Shown piece after piece: positions 1 to 9,632 of a stretch of 64,000 nt of DNA (position 1 is the first letter of the stretch; every line of letters starts with the position of its first letter). Origin of the DNA: an uncultured Paracoccaceae bacterium (GTDB lineage: Bacteria; Pseudomonadota; Alphaproteobacteria; Rhodobacterales; Rhodobacteraceae); contig CANLDA010000010.1 in NCBI GenBank assembly GCA_947489325.1, forward strand, positions 78,392-142,391. The letters run 5' to 3'. Below the pieces are notes generated by a model. That model was not told where the DNA came from. It searched no databases and saw only the letters and a list, made by a program, of their open reading frames with translations. The position numbers were made by a program, and so were the translations under genes.

Positions 1-2
1 TC

Positions 3-3000
3 TTTTCACCTTTGCAACTTGCCCTGACGGACAAGGATGAACTGGCAGCTTTGGTTAAAAAACTTGGCTGGGAAGTGGAATTCAACGACACCCAAACGCA
101 GGCGCTTCAGGCCATTTTGGATATCTCCGAACAGACCACGGCCATTGCAGGGGCCGTGCAATCCATCGCTCAGAACGGCATGAATGGCGAAGCCGTGGAA
201 TCCCTGATCCTCGCAGCCGAGGGAATTTTTGACAAAATCACGACGCTTAGCAGCTTGCCACAAAGCCAATTTGCGCAATTACCCGACCCGTTTAGAACCG
301 GCCCTGACCGCGCGGAATTTGCCTTACGCTTGCCGGAATATTTGATTGTGCAATGGCTTGATACATTTCAAGAACCCGTGGCCGAGACTTTGCGTCTCAT
401 TGGGTTGATTAGCGAAGATAAAACCCACACACCTCCTCTTGTGCAGATCAATTGGGAAGGATTTGGCACCCTTGTGACCGATCCGGTTTCCCTGATCCGC
501 GAAACCTATGATTGGGGCGGCGATTTCGCGCATCAGGACTTGATGGTTCGGCTCATCAATCTTGCCATTGCGTTTGGCATTCAGCCACGTTTCGGCCCTG
601 TGCACCCCGACCTTATCGACGGGTGGGGACCTGTATCAAATGGGGCGAACGCCTTGCAGATTGTCGCCCCAATCCTGCGCTGGTCAAGTCGCGACAACGC
701 CTTTTCCTTTATGACTGATTTGGTGTTTGCCCCTGCCGCAGAAAACGGTGCGGTGGCCGGTTTACAACTGACCAACATTACCGAAGGTGCATTCAGTGAT
801 GGCATTGATCTGGGAAATGGCTGGCGCTTTGAGACCGATGTTTCCGGTGATTTGAACGGCGCGCTTGCTCTCAAACTGTTGCCCTCAGGGATAAGGTTTG
901 ACACGAGCCTAACCGGCGCTGACGCCGCTGCGGAATTGCGTCTGATCGGCGCACCAGAGACACCTTATATCCTGATCGGCAAAGAGGATGGTCCACGGTT
1001 GGAACTGGCACAGTTTTCAACCCATATAGCCACTGACATTTCTACTGCTGCACAAGAACTGCGGTTTGGCGCAACAACACGTGGGTCCGAACCCGGCGGG
1101 TTGCGATTGGTGATCGAACCGGGGGAGGGTGATGGGTTCATCGCAGATATTCTTGGCGACACCCCCCTGATCATCGAGGCCGACATTGGCGTTGCTTGGT
1201 CCAGCGAAACCGGCTTTCAATTCGAAGGTGGCGTTGGATTTGATGTTGATCTTCTGCTGGACCTTGGCCTTGGCCCAATCCGTATAGATACGCTGCATCT
1301 ATCGCTCTACGGCGGCACCGAAGGGGCAACTTTTGAGGCAGCCGTCACTGGCGGGCTGAACATTGGCGTCGCCGCCTGTGCAATCGAAGAAATCGGCATC
1401 CGTGGCAAACTGGAACCCACGCCAGAGGGTGAAAACAGTCCCCTTGGTCCCCTTAAGCCATCTATCGGGTTCAAGCCTCCAAAGGGCATTGGCCTTGTGA
1501 TCAATGCCGCAGACGTAGTCACGGGCGGTGGGTATCTGTACCATGACGAAGCCTTGGCAGAATATGGCGGCGTGGCTGAACTGGGGTTTGTGTCGCTCAA
1601 GCTATCGGCGATCGGCATTTTGACAACAAGAATGCCGGATGGTTCGGATGGCTGGTCATTGTTCCTGTCGATCTTTGCCGAATTTCCACCACTCAATATT
1701 GGCTTTGGGTTCACCCTGAACGGAGTCGGAGGCCTTGTCGGTTTGCACCGCACTTTTGATGACGAAGCCCTGCGTGCACGTCTTTTGGATGGGGCGCTGG
1801 ACAGCATCATGTTCCCGGAAAACCCTGTGGCCAATGCCCCACGGATTCTCAACGATATTCGGGCAGTATTCCCGCCATGTCAGGGCCAGTTTGTTTTTGG
1901 CGCCATGATGAAGCTTGGCTGGGGGACACCCACAGTGCTGACGCTTGATCTGGGTGTCATTGTCGAAGTACCCGACCCCATCAAGATCGCGCTTTTGGGG
2001 CAATTGAATATGTCCTTGCCCAAGCCAGAAAAAGTCATCATCGAACTGAACATGGATGTGTTCGGTGTGGTGAATATCACCGAGGGCACGTTCGCGATGG
2101 ATGCAACCATTCGCGACAGCCATATCCTGCAATTGCTGACCTTATCCGGTGATATGGCGTTCCGCGCCAGTTTCGGGGATCAGCCGCAAATGTTGATGTC
2201 TATTGGCGGATTCCACCCCAAATTCACACCCCCCGACAACGTTCCGAGTTTGCGTCGAATGAAGGCCTCTCTGCCTTTGGGTCAATTTGCTTCGGTCGAA
2301 TTGTCGGCCTATATCGCCATCACGTCGAACACGTTTCAGGTGGGGGGACGATTGGACATTTGGGTCCGTGTTGCCGGCTTTACCGCAGAAGGCTGGTTTG
2401 GGTTTGATGCGCTTATTCAGTTCTCTCCCTTTGGGTTTGATTTCCTTGTTACGTTTGGCGTCAGCGTCCGAGCCGGGCGTGTCACCCTGATGGGCGTGGA
2501 TGTGGTCGCAACTATTGTCGGCCCCGGGCCGTGGGAAATTGACGGTGTTGCGACTTTTGAAATCTTGAAAATTAAGAAAAGCATCTCCATCGATCTAGAA
2601 GTTGGACAAGCCAAGCAAGTATCTGTCCCCAGCTATGATGTTGCGGCGTTGCTGCGTGATGCCTTGGAAGACCCAGGCGCATGGGGCACGTCCGAGGCAG
2701 CCGCAGGCACGGGTGTTATCCTGAGTGAAACAGGCGAAGATCGGGTGCACCCCGGAGGGGTCGTAACCGTGTCCCAAAAACTTGTTCCCTTTGGGGAAAA
2801 ACTGGACAAATTCGGCAATGGTACAGTTGATGGAGCGAAAAAATTCACCCTCATCAGTGCGGCGTTTGACGGCAGCTCAAGCTCAGATACAGACATCCTG
2901 CAAGATTGGTTTGCATCAGCTGAATTCTTTAACATGAAAGACCTTGAAAAGATCAAGGCACCATCTTTTGAAGCTTATGATGCAGGTGTGGCCATTGGAT

Positions 3001-3218
3001 CGGGCGCGTTTGAAATCGGTGGCGCAGCAGACCGCGAGGTCGCCTTTGAAGAAATCGAAATTGACCCGCAACGCAATTTACGCCGCAAGAAAGTGAAAAA
3101 ATCCGAAACTGCCAAGATTGATCTGATTGCCAAAGCCCCCAACCCCAAAGCGCAGGGTGCGGACAAGCCGCAATTCGCGCTTAAAACCCAACCTATTGCG
3201 CGTAAGTTGGTGGCATAG
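3..3218 (+). CDS. DUF6603-like giant protein, 5' end outside window
   Basis: A protein of at least 1068 residues whose reading frame stays open to the left window edge, so the true start is probably upstream; the TTG at 12 is only the first possible in-window start. It has no obvious membrane segments or signal peptide. The middle (about residues 560-650) carries a glycine-rich stretch with GVGGLVGLHRTFD followed by FPPCQGQFVFG and LGWGTPT, which I associate with DUF6603 proteins. The remainder is rich in alternating hydrophobic beta-strand patterns with Gly-Phe pairs, suggesting a long beta-structure. The C-terminus is basic and lysine-rich. No enzymatic motif is visible and the function is unknown. 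It converges with the cell-wall hydrolase gene to its right. The family assignment is from memory of its conserved blocks, so it is moderately sure. Confidence 0.7.
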   Translation, partial: FSPLQLALTDKDELAALVKKLGWEVEFNDTQTQALQAILDISEQTTAIAGAVQSIAQNGMNGEAVESLILAAEGIFDKITTLSSLPQSQFAQLPDPFRTGPDRAEFALRLPEYLIVQWLDTFQEPVAETLRLIGLISEDKTHTPPLVQINWEGFGTLVTDPVSLIRETYDWGGDFAHQDLMVRLINLAIAFGIQPRFGPVHPDLIDGWGPVSNGANALQIVAPILRWSSRDNAFSFMTDLVFAPAAENGAVAGLQLTNITEGAFSDGIDLGNGWRFETDVSGDLNGALALKLLPSGIRFDTSLTGADAAAELRLIGAPETPYILIGKEDGPRLELAQFSTHIATDISTAAQELRFGATTRGSEPGGLRLVIEPGEGDGFIADILGDTPLIIEADIGVAWSSETGFQFEGGVGFDVDLLLDLGLGPIRIDTLHLSLYGGTEGATFEAAVTGGLNIGVAACAIEEIGIRGKLEPTPEGENSPLGPLKPSIGFKPPKGIGLVINAADVVTGGGYLYHDEALAEYGGVAELGFVSLKLSAIGILTTRMPDGSDGWSLFLSIFAEFPPLNIGFGFTLNGVGGLVGLHRTFDDEALRARLLDGALDSIMFPENPVANAPRILNDIRAVFPPCQGQFVFGAMMKLGWGTPTVLTLDLGVIVEVPDPIKIALLGQLNMSLPKPEKVIIELNMDVFGVVNITEGTFAMDATIRDSHILQLLTLSGDMAFRASFGDQPQMLMSIGGFHPKFTPPDNVPSLRRMKASLPLGQFASVELSAYIAITSNTFQVGGRLDIWVRVAGFTAEGWFGFDALIQFSPFGFDFLVTFGVSVRAGRVTLMGVDVVATIVGPGPWEIDGVATFEILKIKKSISIDLEVGQAKQVSVPSYDVAALLRDALEDPGAWGTSEAAAGTGVILSETGEDRVHPGGVVTVSQKLVPFGEKLDKFGNGTVDGAKKFTLISAAFDGSSSSDTDILQDWFASAEFFNMKDLEKIKAPSFEAYDAGVAIGSGAFEIGGAADREVAFEEIEIDPQRNLRRKKVKKSETAKIDLIAKAPNPKAQGADKPQFALKTQPIARKLVA

Positions 3219-3261
3219 GGTCGGGCCGGGTCAAAAGGCACGTGCATGGGTCATTGCGCTG

Positions 3262-4242
3262 TCAAACCAGCGTTATGAAATCCTTATCCTTACGGCTGCG
3301 GGTACGGCGGCAAACTTCATACCCCTCTCTGGAACCTTCATCATTTGTATTTCCTTCAATCGTTTCAAAAGTGCTTCCTGAAAAATTGAAAGCAAATCCC
3401 GTATGCGTCCAGTCGCTTGACGTTCTGCGCACAAGAAAGATGCAACAGTTGCCCAATTTGGCAGTACTGAAATCATCTGGATTTCGGTCCAGATCGCGTT
3501 CTGAGACAAACCTACCTGCGTTCTTGGCCTGGCTCGCCAACAGATCACACGAGAACGACCCATCCACTGGAATACCTGTCCCAAGAATCTGAGCTGCTTG
3601 TTTCATAACAAAGGTGACAAAGCCCGCACACCACGGCCAAGCGTTACCTTCGTTTCCTGTCATATAGGCACGTACCCATGGGCCTTTGTTTTGCCCGCCG
3701 ATTTCGACAGGATGTTCCTGAAGATGTTGCAATGCAATCTGCATCACCATGGCAGGCAATGAGGGTGCTGCACCCGGCGCGGAAAAAGCGCGGACCATCG
3801 GCGCCACAAGGGAATTCCAAGTATCCTCGTCCACCTTACCCGAATTCGCCAAGCCATGTGCATCCTGAAAAGACCTGACAGAACGTTCTGTCGCGTCGCC
3901 AAAGTGGTCATCCACAGCCGTGCGAAAATTGTGAAACGTGAGCCATTCCTGGACCCGCCTGGCCTTTATACCCCTACTTCGATTGGCAATTTCCCCGGGA
4001 AATTCAACCTCAACCTCAACTTTTCTGGAGTAGTCAAGTACCGCGCCTGCGGCCAAAGGTGTGATTATGTCAGTCGGGCCTTGCGGCACATCATTGCGAT
4101 AATCGCTGTATGCCTTTTTGGTATTTGCACCCGGTACGCCACCAAAAGTGCCGCTGTACAGGCCAAGCTGCTGCAATCCGCGCTGCAACAATATTCCGTC
4201 TTTTATATCAACTTTATCTAGGTCTAGTGGGCTTATCGTCAT
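3262..4242 (-). CDS. Peptidoglycan-binding protein with CHAP-like C-terminal domain
   Basis: About 326 residues. I start it at the ATG at 4242 because GAAGGGA lies just upstream; the frame stays open further upstream but without a ribosome site. Around residues 10-45 and 90-155 there are peptidoglycan-binding-type repeats; the second contains VRSFQDAHGLANSGKVDEDT, the usual Q-x-x-x-G-L-x-x-x-G-x-x-D pattern. The C-terminal half has WCAGFVTFVMKQA (likely catalytic Cys) and, later, DWTHTGFAF (likely catalytic His) and ETIEGNTN. This matches CHAP or NlpC/P60-like amidase/endopeptidase folds. No signal peptide is visible, so it may be a cytoplasmically stored lytic enzyme or one delivered by another route. 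It converges with the DUF6603-like gene with a gap of about 40 bases. Confidence 0.75.
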   Translation of the reverse strand: MTISPLDLDKVDIKDGILLQRGLQQLGLYSGTFGGVPGANTKKAYSDYRNDVPQGPTDIITPLAAGAVLDYSRKVEVEVEFPGEIANRSRGIKARRVQEWLTFHNFRTAVDDHFGDATERSVRSFQDAHGLANSGKVDEDTWNSLVAPMVRAFSAPGAAPSLPAMVMQIALQHLQEHPVEIGGQNKGPWVRAYMTGNEGNAWPWCAGFVTFVMKQAAQILGTGIPVDGSFSCDLLASQAKNAGRFVSERDLDRNPDDFSTAKLGNCCIFLVRRTSSDWTHTGFAFNFSGSTFETIEGNTNDEGSREGYEVCRRTRSRKDKDFITLV

Positions 4243-4596
4243 GATTTTTCCCTTCAGATAAGATGTTTGAAATCGCTCGTCACGAACTTGGCCGTTTAAA
4301 ATAAACGGGCTACATCTTGCAAAAGGAGTGGGCAAAAGGCCCACAAAATTGCAGCCTCTAACTCATAAACAACCGCCACAACTATAACGCGTTTATCTGA
4401 ATTTTGAACGTAAAATTAGGCAGTCAGGTTTTGCCTGTACTGAGAGTCGGAATTTATGAAGCGCTTGACCTCAATACATTTGGCAAAAACCTAGAATAAA
4501 TGAGATCTTAGGTCATAGATGGTTGTGACAATCCCCCTGCCACGCAGGCATAAATGGGTGTGTTACGTCACACAATGCACGCAACACACCCTTGCA
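4243..4596. other. Intergenic, no gene seen
   Basis: About 350 bases between the cell-wall hydrolase start and the Rieske gene stop. No coding frame, RNA gene or repeat family is recognisable. The only structure is the inverted repeat at 4556-4591, annotated separately. The left part must hold the promoter of the hydrolase gene. Confidence 0.5.
4556..4591 (-). terminator. Possible terminator hairpin after the Rieske gene
   Basis: A perfect 9-bp inverted repeat, GGGTGTGTT and AACACACCC, separated by 18 bases, starts five bases beyond the stop codon of the Rieske gene, the last gene of a seven-gene minus-strand operon. There is no clear U-run after it, so it may be a stabilising 3' hairpin rather than a classical intrinsic terminator. 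Confidence 0.4.
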
Positions 4597-5757
4597 TCAG
4601 TCAGCTTTTGCGCGGCGCAGCTGGCGCGCCAGATATTGTTGGAAATACCAAACTGTACGTTCTTTTGGTGACAAGCGCCCCGGCTCTGCTGCAAGGGCCG
4701 AGGCGTTTTGGACAATGCTGCCAATGATGGGTTTGTCTTCCTCATTGATCGCGTCAAACCCAGCCTTCAGTTCGGCAGCATATGCCGCCCGTTCTTCAGC
4801 ATCTTCTGGTACGGCACCGGGATAATAATCCGCGCCCCACAAGACCTTTACTTTATCGGTGCCATAGGGCTGCAATGACAGCCAGAACGTCCGCTCCGCC
4901 ACCACAGACATAACGTGACAGGGGAAAACCGCGCTTAGAACGGCAGTGTTGCGATCTTCTTCGGTCAGATGTGGATTTTCCACCTCCATGTCTGAATCGC
5001 GTTCATAGGATTTACCCGGAATGCGGCCCTGTTTGTATAGGCTGTGCCCTTCGGCGCCATGCATCGCATTGGCCAGCTTGGTCGGCATCGCTGGCTCAAT
5101 CGTTTTGGCGTGGGCGACAAATAGGTGATACCCTTCGGTAAAGTTCTGTACGAGTATCTTCCAGTTGGTGTCCCAGATTTCCTCTGCCCGAAACAGCGTG
5201 CGGTATTTGTGGAGCTGATAGTTGTCCAGATTTTCAGACAACATAGACAGGCGCGGCGCAAGCGGCGCGGCCTCTGGATCAAGGGAAACATAAACCCACC
5301 CTTGCCAAACCTCGACTTGAAATTGGGGCAGGCAGACGTCCTTTTTGTTAAAGTTGTCGCGCATATGCGCAGCACCGATCAACTGACCATCCAGATTATA
5401 TGTCCATGCATGATATGGGCAGGAGATACGCCCTTTCAGATTGCCCGATCCTTCCAGCAAGTTGGCCATACGGTGACGACAAATGTTGGACATGGCCCGC
5501 AAGGCGCCATCGCGATCTCGCAGAATAATCACCGGGTCTCTCCCGATTTTCATAGTGCGATAGTCACCGGGGTTTTCGAATTCATCAATCCGCCCGACAC
5601 AGAACCATTCGTGATTGAAAATCTCGTCCAGTTCCAGTTCCAGAAACTCGGGCGAAGTATAAATCTGTGGCGGGGTGGCCTCGGCCATCTCATCTGGCAA
5701 TTCGGCATTGCGCTGCAATGCCTCAAGCAAATCGCTCAAGGGCATATGTGGCTTCAT
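4597..5757 (-). CDS. Rieske non-heme iron oxygenase, alpha subunit (betaine demethylase-like)
   Basis: About 386 residues. The ATG at 5757 is chosen because GGGAGG lies seven bases upstream. The Rieske [2Fe-2S] ligands are visible as CRH near residues 93-95 and CPYH near 113-116. The catalytic domain has NWKILVQNFTEGYH followed by H, the usual mononuclear iron site. Such oxygenases (GbcA, stachydrine demethylase, CntA types) remove N-methyl groups or cleave C-N bonds of quaternary amines. It is the last gene of an operon with heterotetrameric sarcosine oxidase, which fits oxidative demethylation of a betaine whose product feeds the oxidase. A ferredoxin reductase partner is not seen in the window. 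The substrate could be glycine betaine, proline betaine or another methylated amine. Confidence 0.85.
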   Translation of the reverse strand: MKPHMPLSDLLEALQRNAELPDEMAEATPPQIYTSPEFLELELDEIFNHEWFCVGRIDEFENPGDYRTMKIGRDPVIILRDRDGALRAMSNICRHRMANLLEGSGNLKGRISCPYHAWTYNLDGQLIGAAHMRDNFNKKDVCLPQFQVEVWQGWVYVSLDPEAAPLAPRLSMLSENLDNYQLHKYRTLFRAEEIWDTNWKILVQNFTEGYHLFVAHAKTIEPAMPTKLANAMHGAEGHSLYKQGRIPGKSYERDSDMEVENPHLTEEDRNTAVLSAVFPCHVMSVVAERTFWLSLQPYGTDKVKVLWGADYYPGAVPEDAEERAAYAAELKAGFDAINEEDKPIIGSIVQNASALAAEPGRLSPKERTVWYFQQYLARQLRRAKAD

Positions 5758-5799
5758 CTTCTTACCTCCCAATAAGGATGAGTGATTTTTGGGTTGGCC

Positions 5800-6375
5800 C
5801 TAAATTTCGACCAACCCGTATTGGCGCGCGCTTTCTGACATCAGTTCCCACAGCGACACAGCAGAGCTGCGTGGAAGCAAAAGATTGTATCCCGCATCAT
5901 CCCGCCACAACGTCACGCCAACGTGGTGAAATGCGGTGCTTGCAACTGTCCCAGCCCCAAAGACAGCAGGACTCAGATCAAGCGGCAAGAAGTGGTTCAA
6001 CAAGGTTTCGGCACGCTCACCCCCAATGCGTAACCAACACCGGGATTGACGCATATCCAAAACAGCGCCGTGCTCTGGCGGCAGATCAGATTGCGGCACC
6101 TCGGTGCCTTCTGAGGAAATCAGCCACCATTTCAGGGGCTCAACCCGCATCAGGATACCATTGTCCCCGCTGTTAAATTGACCGGGATTTGGGGCCGTGT
6201 CACAGCCTGCAACACGGGCGGCTTCTGCGCTCGTTTCTGCAAATGTGTCGCCCCAGGTGGCAAATTGCAGCATCCCAAAGTTCGGTATTTCTTGCAGAGT
6301 CACACCCGGCGCGGATTTGTTGCCAAACTGACCAGTTTGACGCAGAGGATGAAGTGGTGAAACTGGATTAGCCAT
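5800..6375 (-). CDS. soxG: Sarcosine oxidase gamma subunit
   Basis: About 191 residues; the start at 6375 overlaps the 3' end of soxA by 8 bases, a coupling typical of sox operons. It resembles SoxG, the smaller GcvT-like subunit, in its HPLR start, the RVEPLKWWLIS stretch, DMRQSRCWLRIGG and the later FHHVGVTLWRDD. In heterotetrameric sarcosine oxidase, SoxG pairs with the C-terminal part of SoxA to form the folate-related half of the complex. It is cytoplasmic, with no signal peptide. It is followed 42 bases later by the Rieske gene, in the same direction. Confidence 0.88.
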   Translation of the reverse strand: MANPVSPLHPLRQTGQFGNKSAPGVTLQEIPNFGMLQFATWGDTFAETSAEAARVAGCDTAPNPGQFNSGDNGILMRVEPLKWWLISSEGTEVPQSDLPPEHGAVLDMRQSRCWLRIGGERAETLLNHFLPLDLSPAVFGAGTVASTAFHHVGVTLWRDDAGYNLLLPRSSAVSLWELMSESARQYGLVEI

Positions 6376-9340
6376 GCATCCGTTCTCCCTTTGGATCAAA
6401 CATGTGGGGTGAAACGATCTCTACCTCGACATCACCCTGACGTACGGGGTCGGTTGCTGTCACTGACTTACCTTGCCATGCTTCATGACCGCCCGCGATA
6501 TATCCCAGACCAATCCAGTGACCCAAAGCTGGCGAATGCGTGCACGCCGTCACCCAACCCTCACCAAACCCAATGTTGTCCCCGTGTTTGCACAGCAGGG
6601 CACCACCATTGAATGTCTGGCTGCGATCCTTTGGAAAGATGCCCACTAATTGCGGTCGATCCTCGCGCAGCAATTCCGGGCGTTGGCGCAGGGTGCTGCC
6701 GATAAAAGACTTCTTGGTCGAGGCCATCTTACCCAAACCTGCGTCATCAATCGTCACACGACCATCCAATTCGGCACCGGTCACGTGGCCTTTTTCAATC
6801 CGCAGGGCACCAAGGGCCTCAAGCCCATAAAGACACCCGCCGCGTGGCTCTGTTTCTGACCACAACAAATCCATCATCGGCTCGCCGTAATCAGAAGGTA
6901 CATAAATTTCATAGGCCAATTCGCCCGAGAAACTGATCCGGGCAATCAACCCATCAATGCCCCCCTTCAGGCGGATTTTCTTGACACCCATAAAGGGCAG
7001 GTTGTCAGCGGATACAGTGTCTGGATCTTCCATACAGGCGGCAATCACGTCGCGCGTTTGCGGGCCCGCAATAGACACCCCGGCCCATTGATCGGAAACA
7101 GAGCAAATATGCACCTTCAAATCAGGCCAACGCGTTTGCAACAACTCCTCAAGAAACACCATGACCCGACCGGCACCGGTGGTTGTGGTGGTCATCAGGA
7201 AATCATTTTCCGACAAACGCCACGTGGTGCCATCATCCATCACCATGCCATCATCTCGCAGCATGATGCCATATCGCGCTTTACCGACGGCAAGTTTGGC
7301 AAAGGCATTGGTGTAAACGCGGTTCAGGAATTCGGATGCATCCGGCCCTTGAACGGCAATCTTACCCAAAGAGCTGACATCACAGATACCCAATGTTTCA
7401 CGCACGGTCGTGGCTTCGCGGATATAGGCGTCGTTGATGGTTTCACCTTTGCGGGCGAAATACCATGGACGGTGCCACAGCCCCGCATCTGTCATTGTCG
7501 CGCCGTGGCGCAGGTTCCAGTCATGCAATGGCGTGCGACGCATCACCTTGAAGTGAGTTCCCACATTGCGACCCGCCAAGGCCCCAATTGCGATAGGTGT
7601 ATAAGGCGGACGAAACCGGGTGGTCCCAACTGCCGGAATGTCCTTACCCATTGCCTCTGCCATCAAGGCCAAGCCAATGACATTGCCCATCTTGCCCTGA
7701 TCTGTCGCCATGCCCAAGGTGGTATAGCGTTTCAGATGCTCGACCGAAACAAAGCCTTCTTGATGCGCCAGACGCACATCATCACAGGTGACGTCATGCT
7801 GCGGGTCAACAAAGCTCTTGGTTTTGGAACCCGGCAAGCGCACCTCATAGACAGGTTTGATCGGTGTGTCCCAACCACCCAATGTCGGCGTTTGGGCATC
7901 CTCGCCCATCGCGACTTTTGCGGCCGCAATGCCCGAAGCTGCACAATCAGCAGCTTGCCAATGGCCTGTTGCTGATCCGGCCATGACCACATTTTCTGAA
8001 CACGATGCAGGCAGAAAACAGGCCAGATCGGCATCCCACGCGGGTTTGGCCCCGCGATGCGACAACAGATTCACCACGGGCGACCAACCGCCAGACACCA
8101 GCAAAAGATCACAAGACAGGGTTTCCGCCGCCGCCCAGCCAGTGCCAGCCTCGCGCGCCAATTGCACACCAGACACGGTTTTGCCGCCAAGTGCCTTTAG
8201 CGGGACAAGCCCGGTTTTCACCGCAACACCTGCCGTTTGCATCGCGCCCAACTGATCTGCACCCACATCTGTGCGCAGATCTACAACCGTGACCTTTGCC
8301 CCTGCGGCCGCCAATTCAGACGCCGAAACATAGGCAGAGTCATTGTTCGTGCACAGAACAATATTCTGCCCGGGCAACACGCCATAGCGGTTCAGATACG
8401 TGCGCGCCGCCGCTGCTGTCATTACACCCGGGCGATCATTGTTGGTAAAGGCAATCGTGCGCTCCAACGCGCCAGTGGCCAGAACGGTGGCCCCTGCCCG
8501 TACGGTCCAAAATCGTTGACGCGGGGCATCTTGGGACGGTGCAGTCACATGATCCGTCACGCGCTCCAACAATCCTGCGGTGCCGTAGTCATAAAGACCA
8601 AAGGTCGTGGTCCGCGTCATGATCCGCACACCTGCGGATTGCAAGGCGTCAATCAACTCTGCCCGCTGGGTCTCTACGGCAGGATCAGATTGGTTTAGTA
8701 AATCCCCACCCAATTCGAAATCCTGCTCTACAAGGATCACATCCTTGCCCTGCTGCGCCGCTGTCAGAGCAGCGTTCAGACCAGCCGGGCCAGACCCCAC
8801 CACCAACATATCGCAAAACGCATGCACATGGTCATAACTGTCCGGGTCCGCCTCGCGAGAGGCTTCGCCCATGCCGGCGGCCTTGCGGATCAGTTTTTCA
8901 TACTGCATCCAGATGCCCGTGCCACGGCCCCATTCAAACGGCGGCAATCCCATGAAGGTTTTGTAGTAAAAACCAGCCGAGAAGAACCGACCAAACAATC
9001 CCAACACAGCCCCAACATCGCAGCGCACGTTGGGCCACGCGTTCTGACCGCTGGCAGACAGCCCATCAAACAGCTCTTGCATGGTGGCCTTGGCGTTGGG
9101 CTCAACCCGGTCGCCCTTGCCCAATGTGACAATGGCGCCAGATTCTTCGACACCCGCTGACATGATCCCGCGTGGACGGTGGTATTTAAAACTGCGGCCC
9201 AACACCTGTTCGCCACTTGCCATCAAGGCAGAGGCCAACGTGTCACCCGCAAACCCTTCAAAGGTTTTGCCATCCCACGAAAACGTCACCTTGCGGGACC
9301 GATCAATCCGCCCACCTTTGGTCAAACGAGAGGCGCTCAT
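6368..9340 (-). CDS. soxA: Sarcosine oxidase alpha subunit
   Basis: A 990-residue protein, the usual length of SoxA. The N-terminal ferredoxin-like part (residues 1-110) has GDTLASALMASG and RSFKYHRPRG. The NAD-binding flavoprotein part begins with VVGSGPAGLNAA near residue 180. The C-terminal third is a GcvT-like aminomethyltransferase domain, with SGELAYEIYVP and ALGALRIEKGHV, that transfers the methyl-derived one-carbon unit to tetrahydrofolate. Together with SoxB, SoxD and SoxG it oxidises sarcosine or a related N-methyl amino acid to the amine plus methylene-THF. Its start overlaps soxD by four bases (ATGA) and its end overlaps soxG. Confidence 0.93.
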   Translation of the reverse strand: MSASRLTKGGRIDRSRKVTFSWDGKTFEGFAGDTLASALMASGEQVLGRSFKYHRPRGIMSAGVEESGAIVTLGKGDRVEPNAKATMQELFDGLSASGQNAWPNVRCDVGAVLGLFGRFFSAGFYYKTFMGLPPFEWGRGTGIWMQYEKLIRKAAGMGEASREADPDSYDHVHAFCDMLVVGSGPAGLNAALTAAQQGKDVILVEQDFELGGDLLNQSDPAVETQRAELIDALQSAGVRIMTRTTTFGLYDYGTAGLLERVTDHVTAPSQDAPRQRFWTVRAGATVLATGALERTIAFTNNDRPGVMTAAAARTYLNRYGVLPGQNIVLCTNNDSAYVSASELAAAGAKVTVVDLRTDVGADQLGAMQTAGVAVKTGLVPLKALGGKTVSGVQLAREAGTGWAAAETLSCDLLLVSGGWSPVVNLLSHRGAKPAWDADLACFLPASCSENVVMAGSATGHWQAADCAASGIAAAKVAMGEDAQTPTLGGWDTPIKPVYEVRLPGSKTKSFVDPQHDVTCDDVRLAHQEGFVSVEHLKRYTTLGMATDQGKMGNVIGLALMAEAMGKDIPAVGTTRFRPPYTPIAIGALAGRNVGTHFKVMRRTPLHDWNLRHGATMTDAGLWHRPWYFARKGETINDAYIREATTVRETLGICDVSSLGKIAVQGPDASEFLNRVYTNAFAKLAVGKARYGIMLRDDGMVMDDGTTWRLSENDFLMTTTTTGAGRVMVFLEELLQTRWPDLKVHICSVSDQWAGVSIAGPQTRDVIAACMEDPDTVSADNLPFMGVKKIRLKGGIDGLIARISFSGELAYEIYVPSDYGEPMMDLLWSETEPRGGCLYGLEALGALRIEKGHVTGAELDGRVTIDDAGLGKMASTKKSFIGSTLRQRPELLREDRPQLVGIFPKDRSQTFNGGALLCKHGDNIGFGEGWVTACTHSPALGHWIGLGYIAGGHEAWQGKSVTATDPVRQGDVEVEIVSPHMFDPKGERMHG

Positions 9341-9621
9341 GATGTCACCCCCAGTACCTTGGCCATGCCCGGATGGGCCGGACGCACATCGTGAATTTCA
9401 TGTGTCATCGTATCCCGATCAACCAAAAGCCACATGCGACAGCCGTTCACGTGCTGCCATGTTTCTGTTTGCACACCACAGATGTTTTCACGTTGAAACA
9501 CCGCGTCATGCCAATCTTGCACAGGGGCATCCAAAGCCGGATATTGGATCGAACCATCACCGCCATAGCTGAACTCGCTGTGGTCCCGCGTGCCACAAAA
9601 CGGACAGGGTATTCTGATCAT
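9337..9621 (-). CDS. soxD: Sarcosine oxidase delta subunit
   Basis: A 94-residue protein beginning with MIRIPCPFCG. The C-P-F-C motif, together with a nearby His and the later NGCRMW Cys, matches the zinc site of SoxD. Length and motif are typical. The delta subunit is structural within the heterotetrameric oxidase. It lies between soxB (12 bases upstream) and soxA (four-base overlap), the standard soxBDAG order. Confidence 0.93.
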   Translation of the reverse strand: MIRIPCPFCGTRDHSEFSYGGDGSIQYPALDAPVQDWHDAVFQRENICGVQTETWQHVNGCRMWLLVDRDTMTHEIHDVRPAHPGMAKVLGVTS

Positions 9622-9632
9622 TACGTACTTCC

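Noticed and set aside
5125..5775. A 216-residue plus-strand frame opposite the Rieske gene
   Set aside because: Antisense shadow of a well-supported oxygenase, with Rieske motifs only on the other strand.
8237..8698. Long plus-strand frames opposite soxA, for example 153 residues here and 305 residues at 7058-7975
   Set aside because: They lie wholly antisense to a clearly conserved gene and show no protein family features; they reflect codon bias of soxA.
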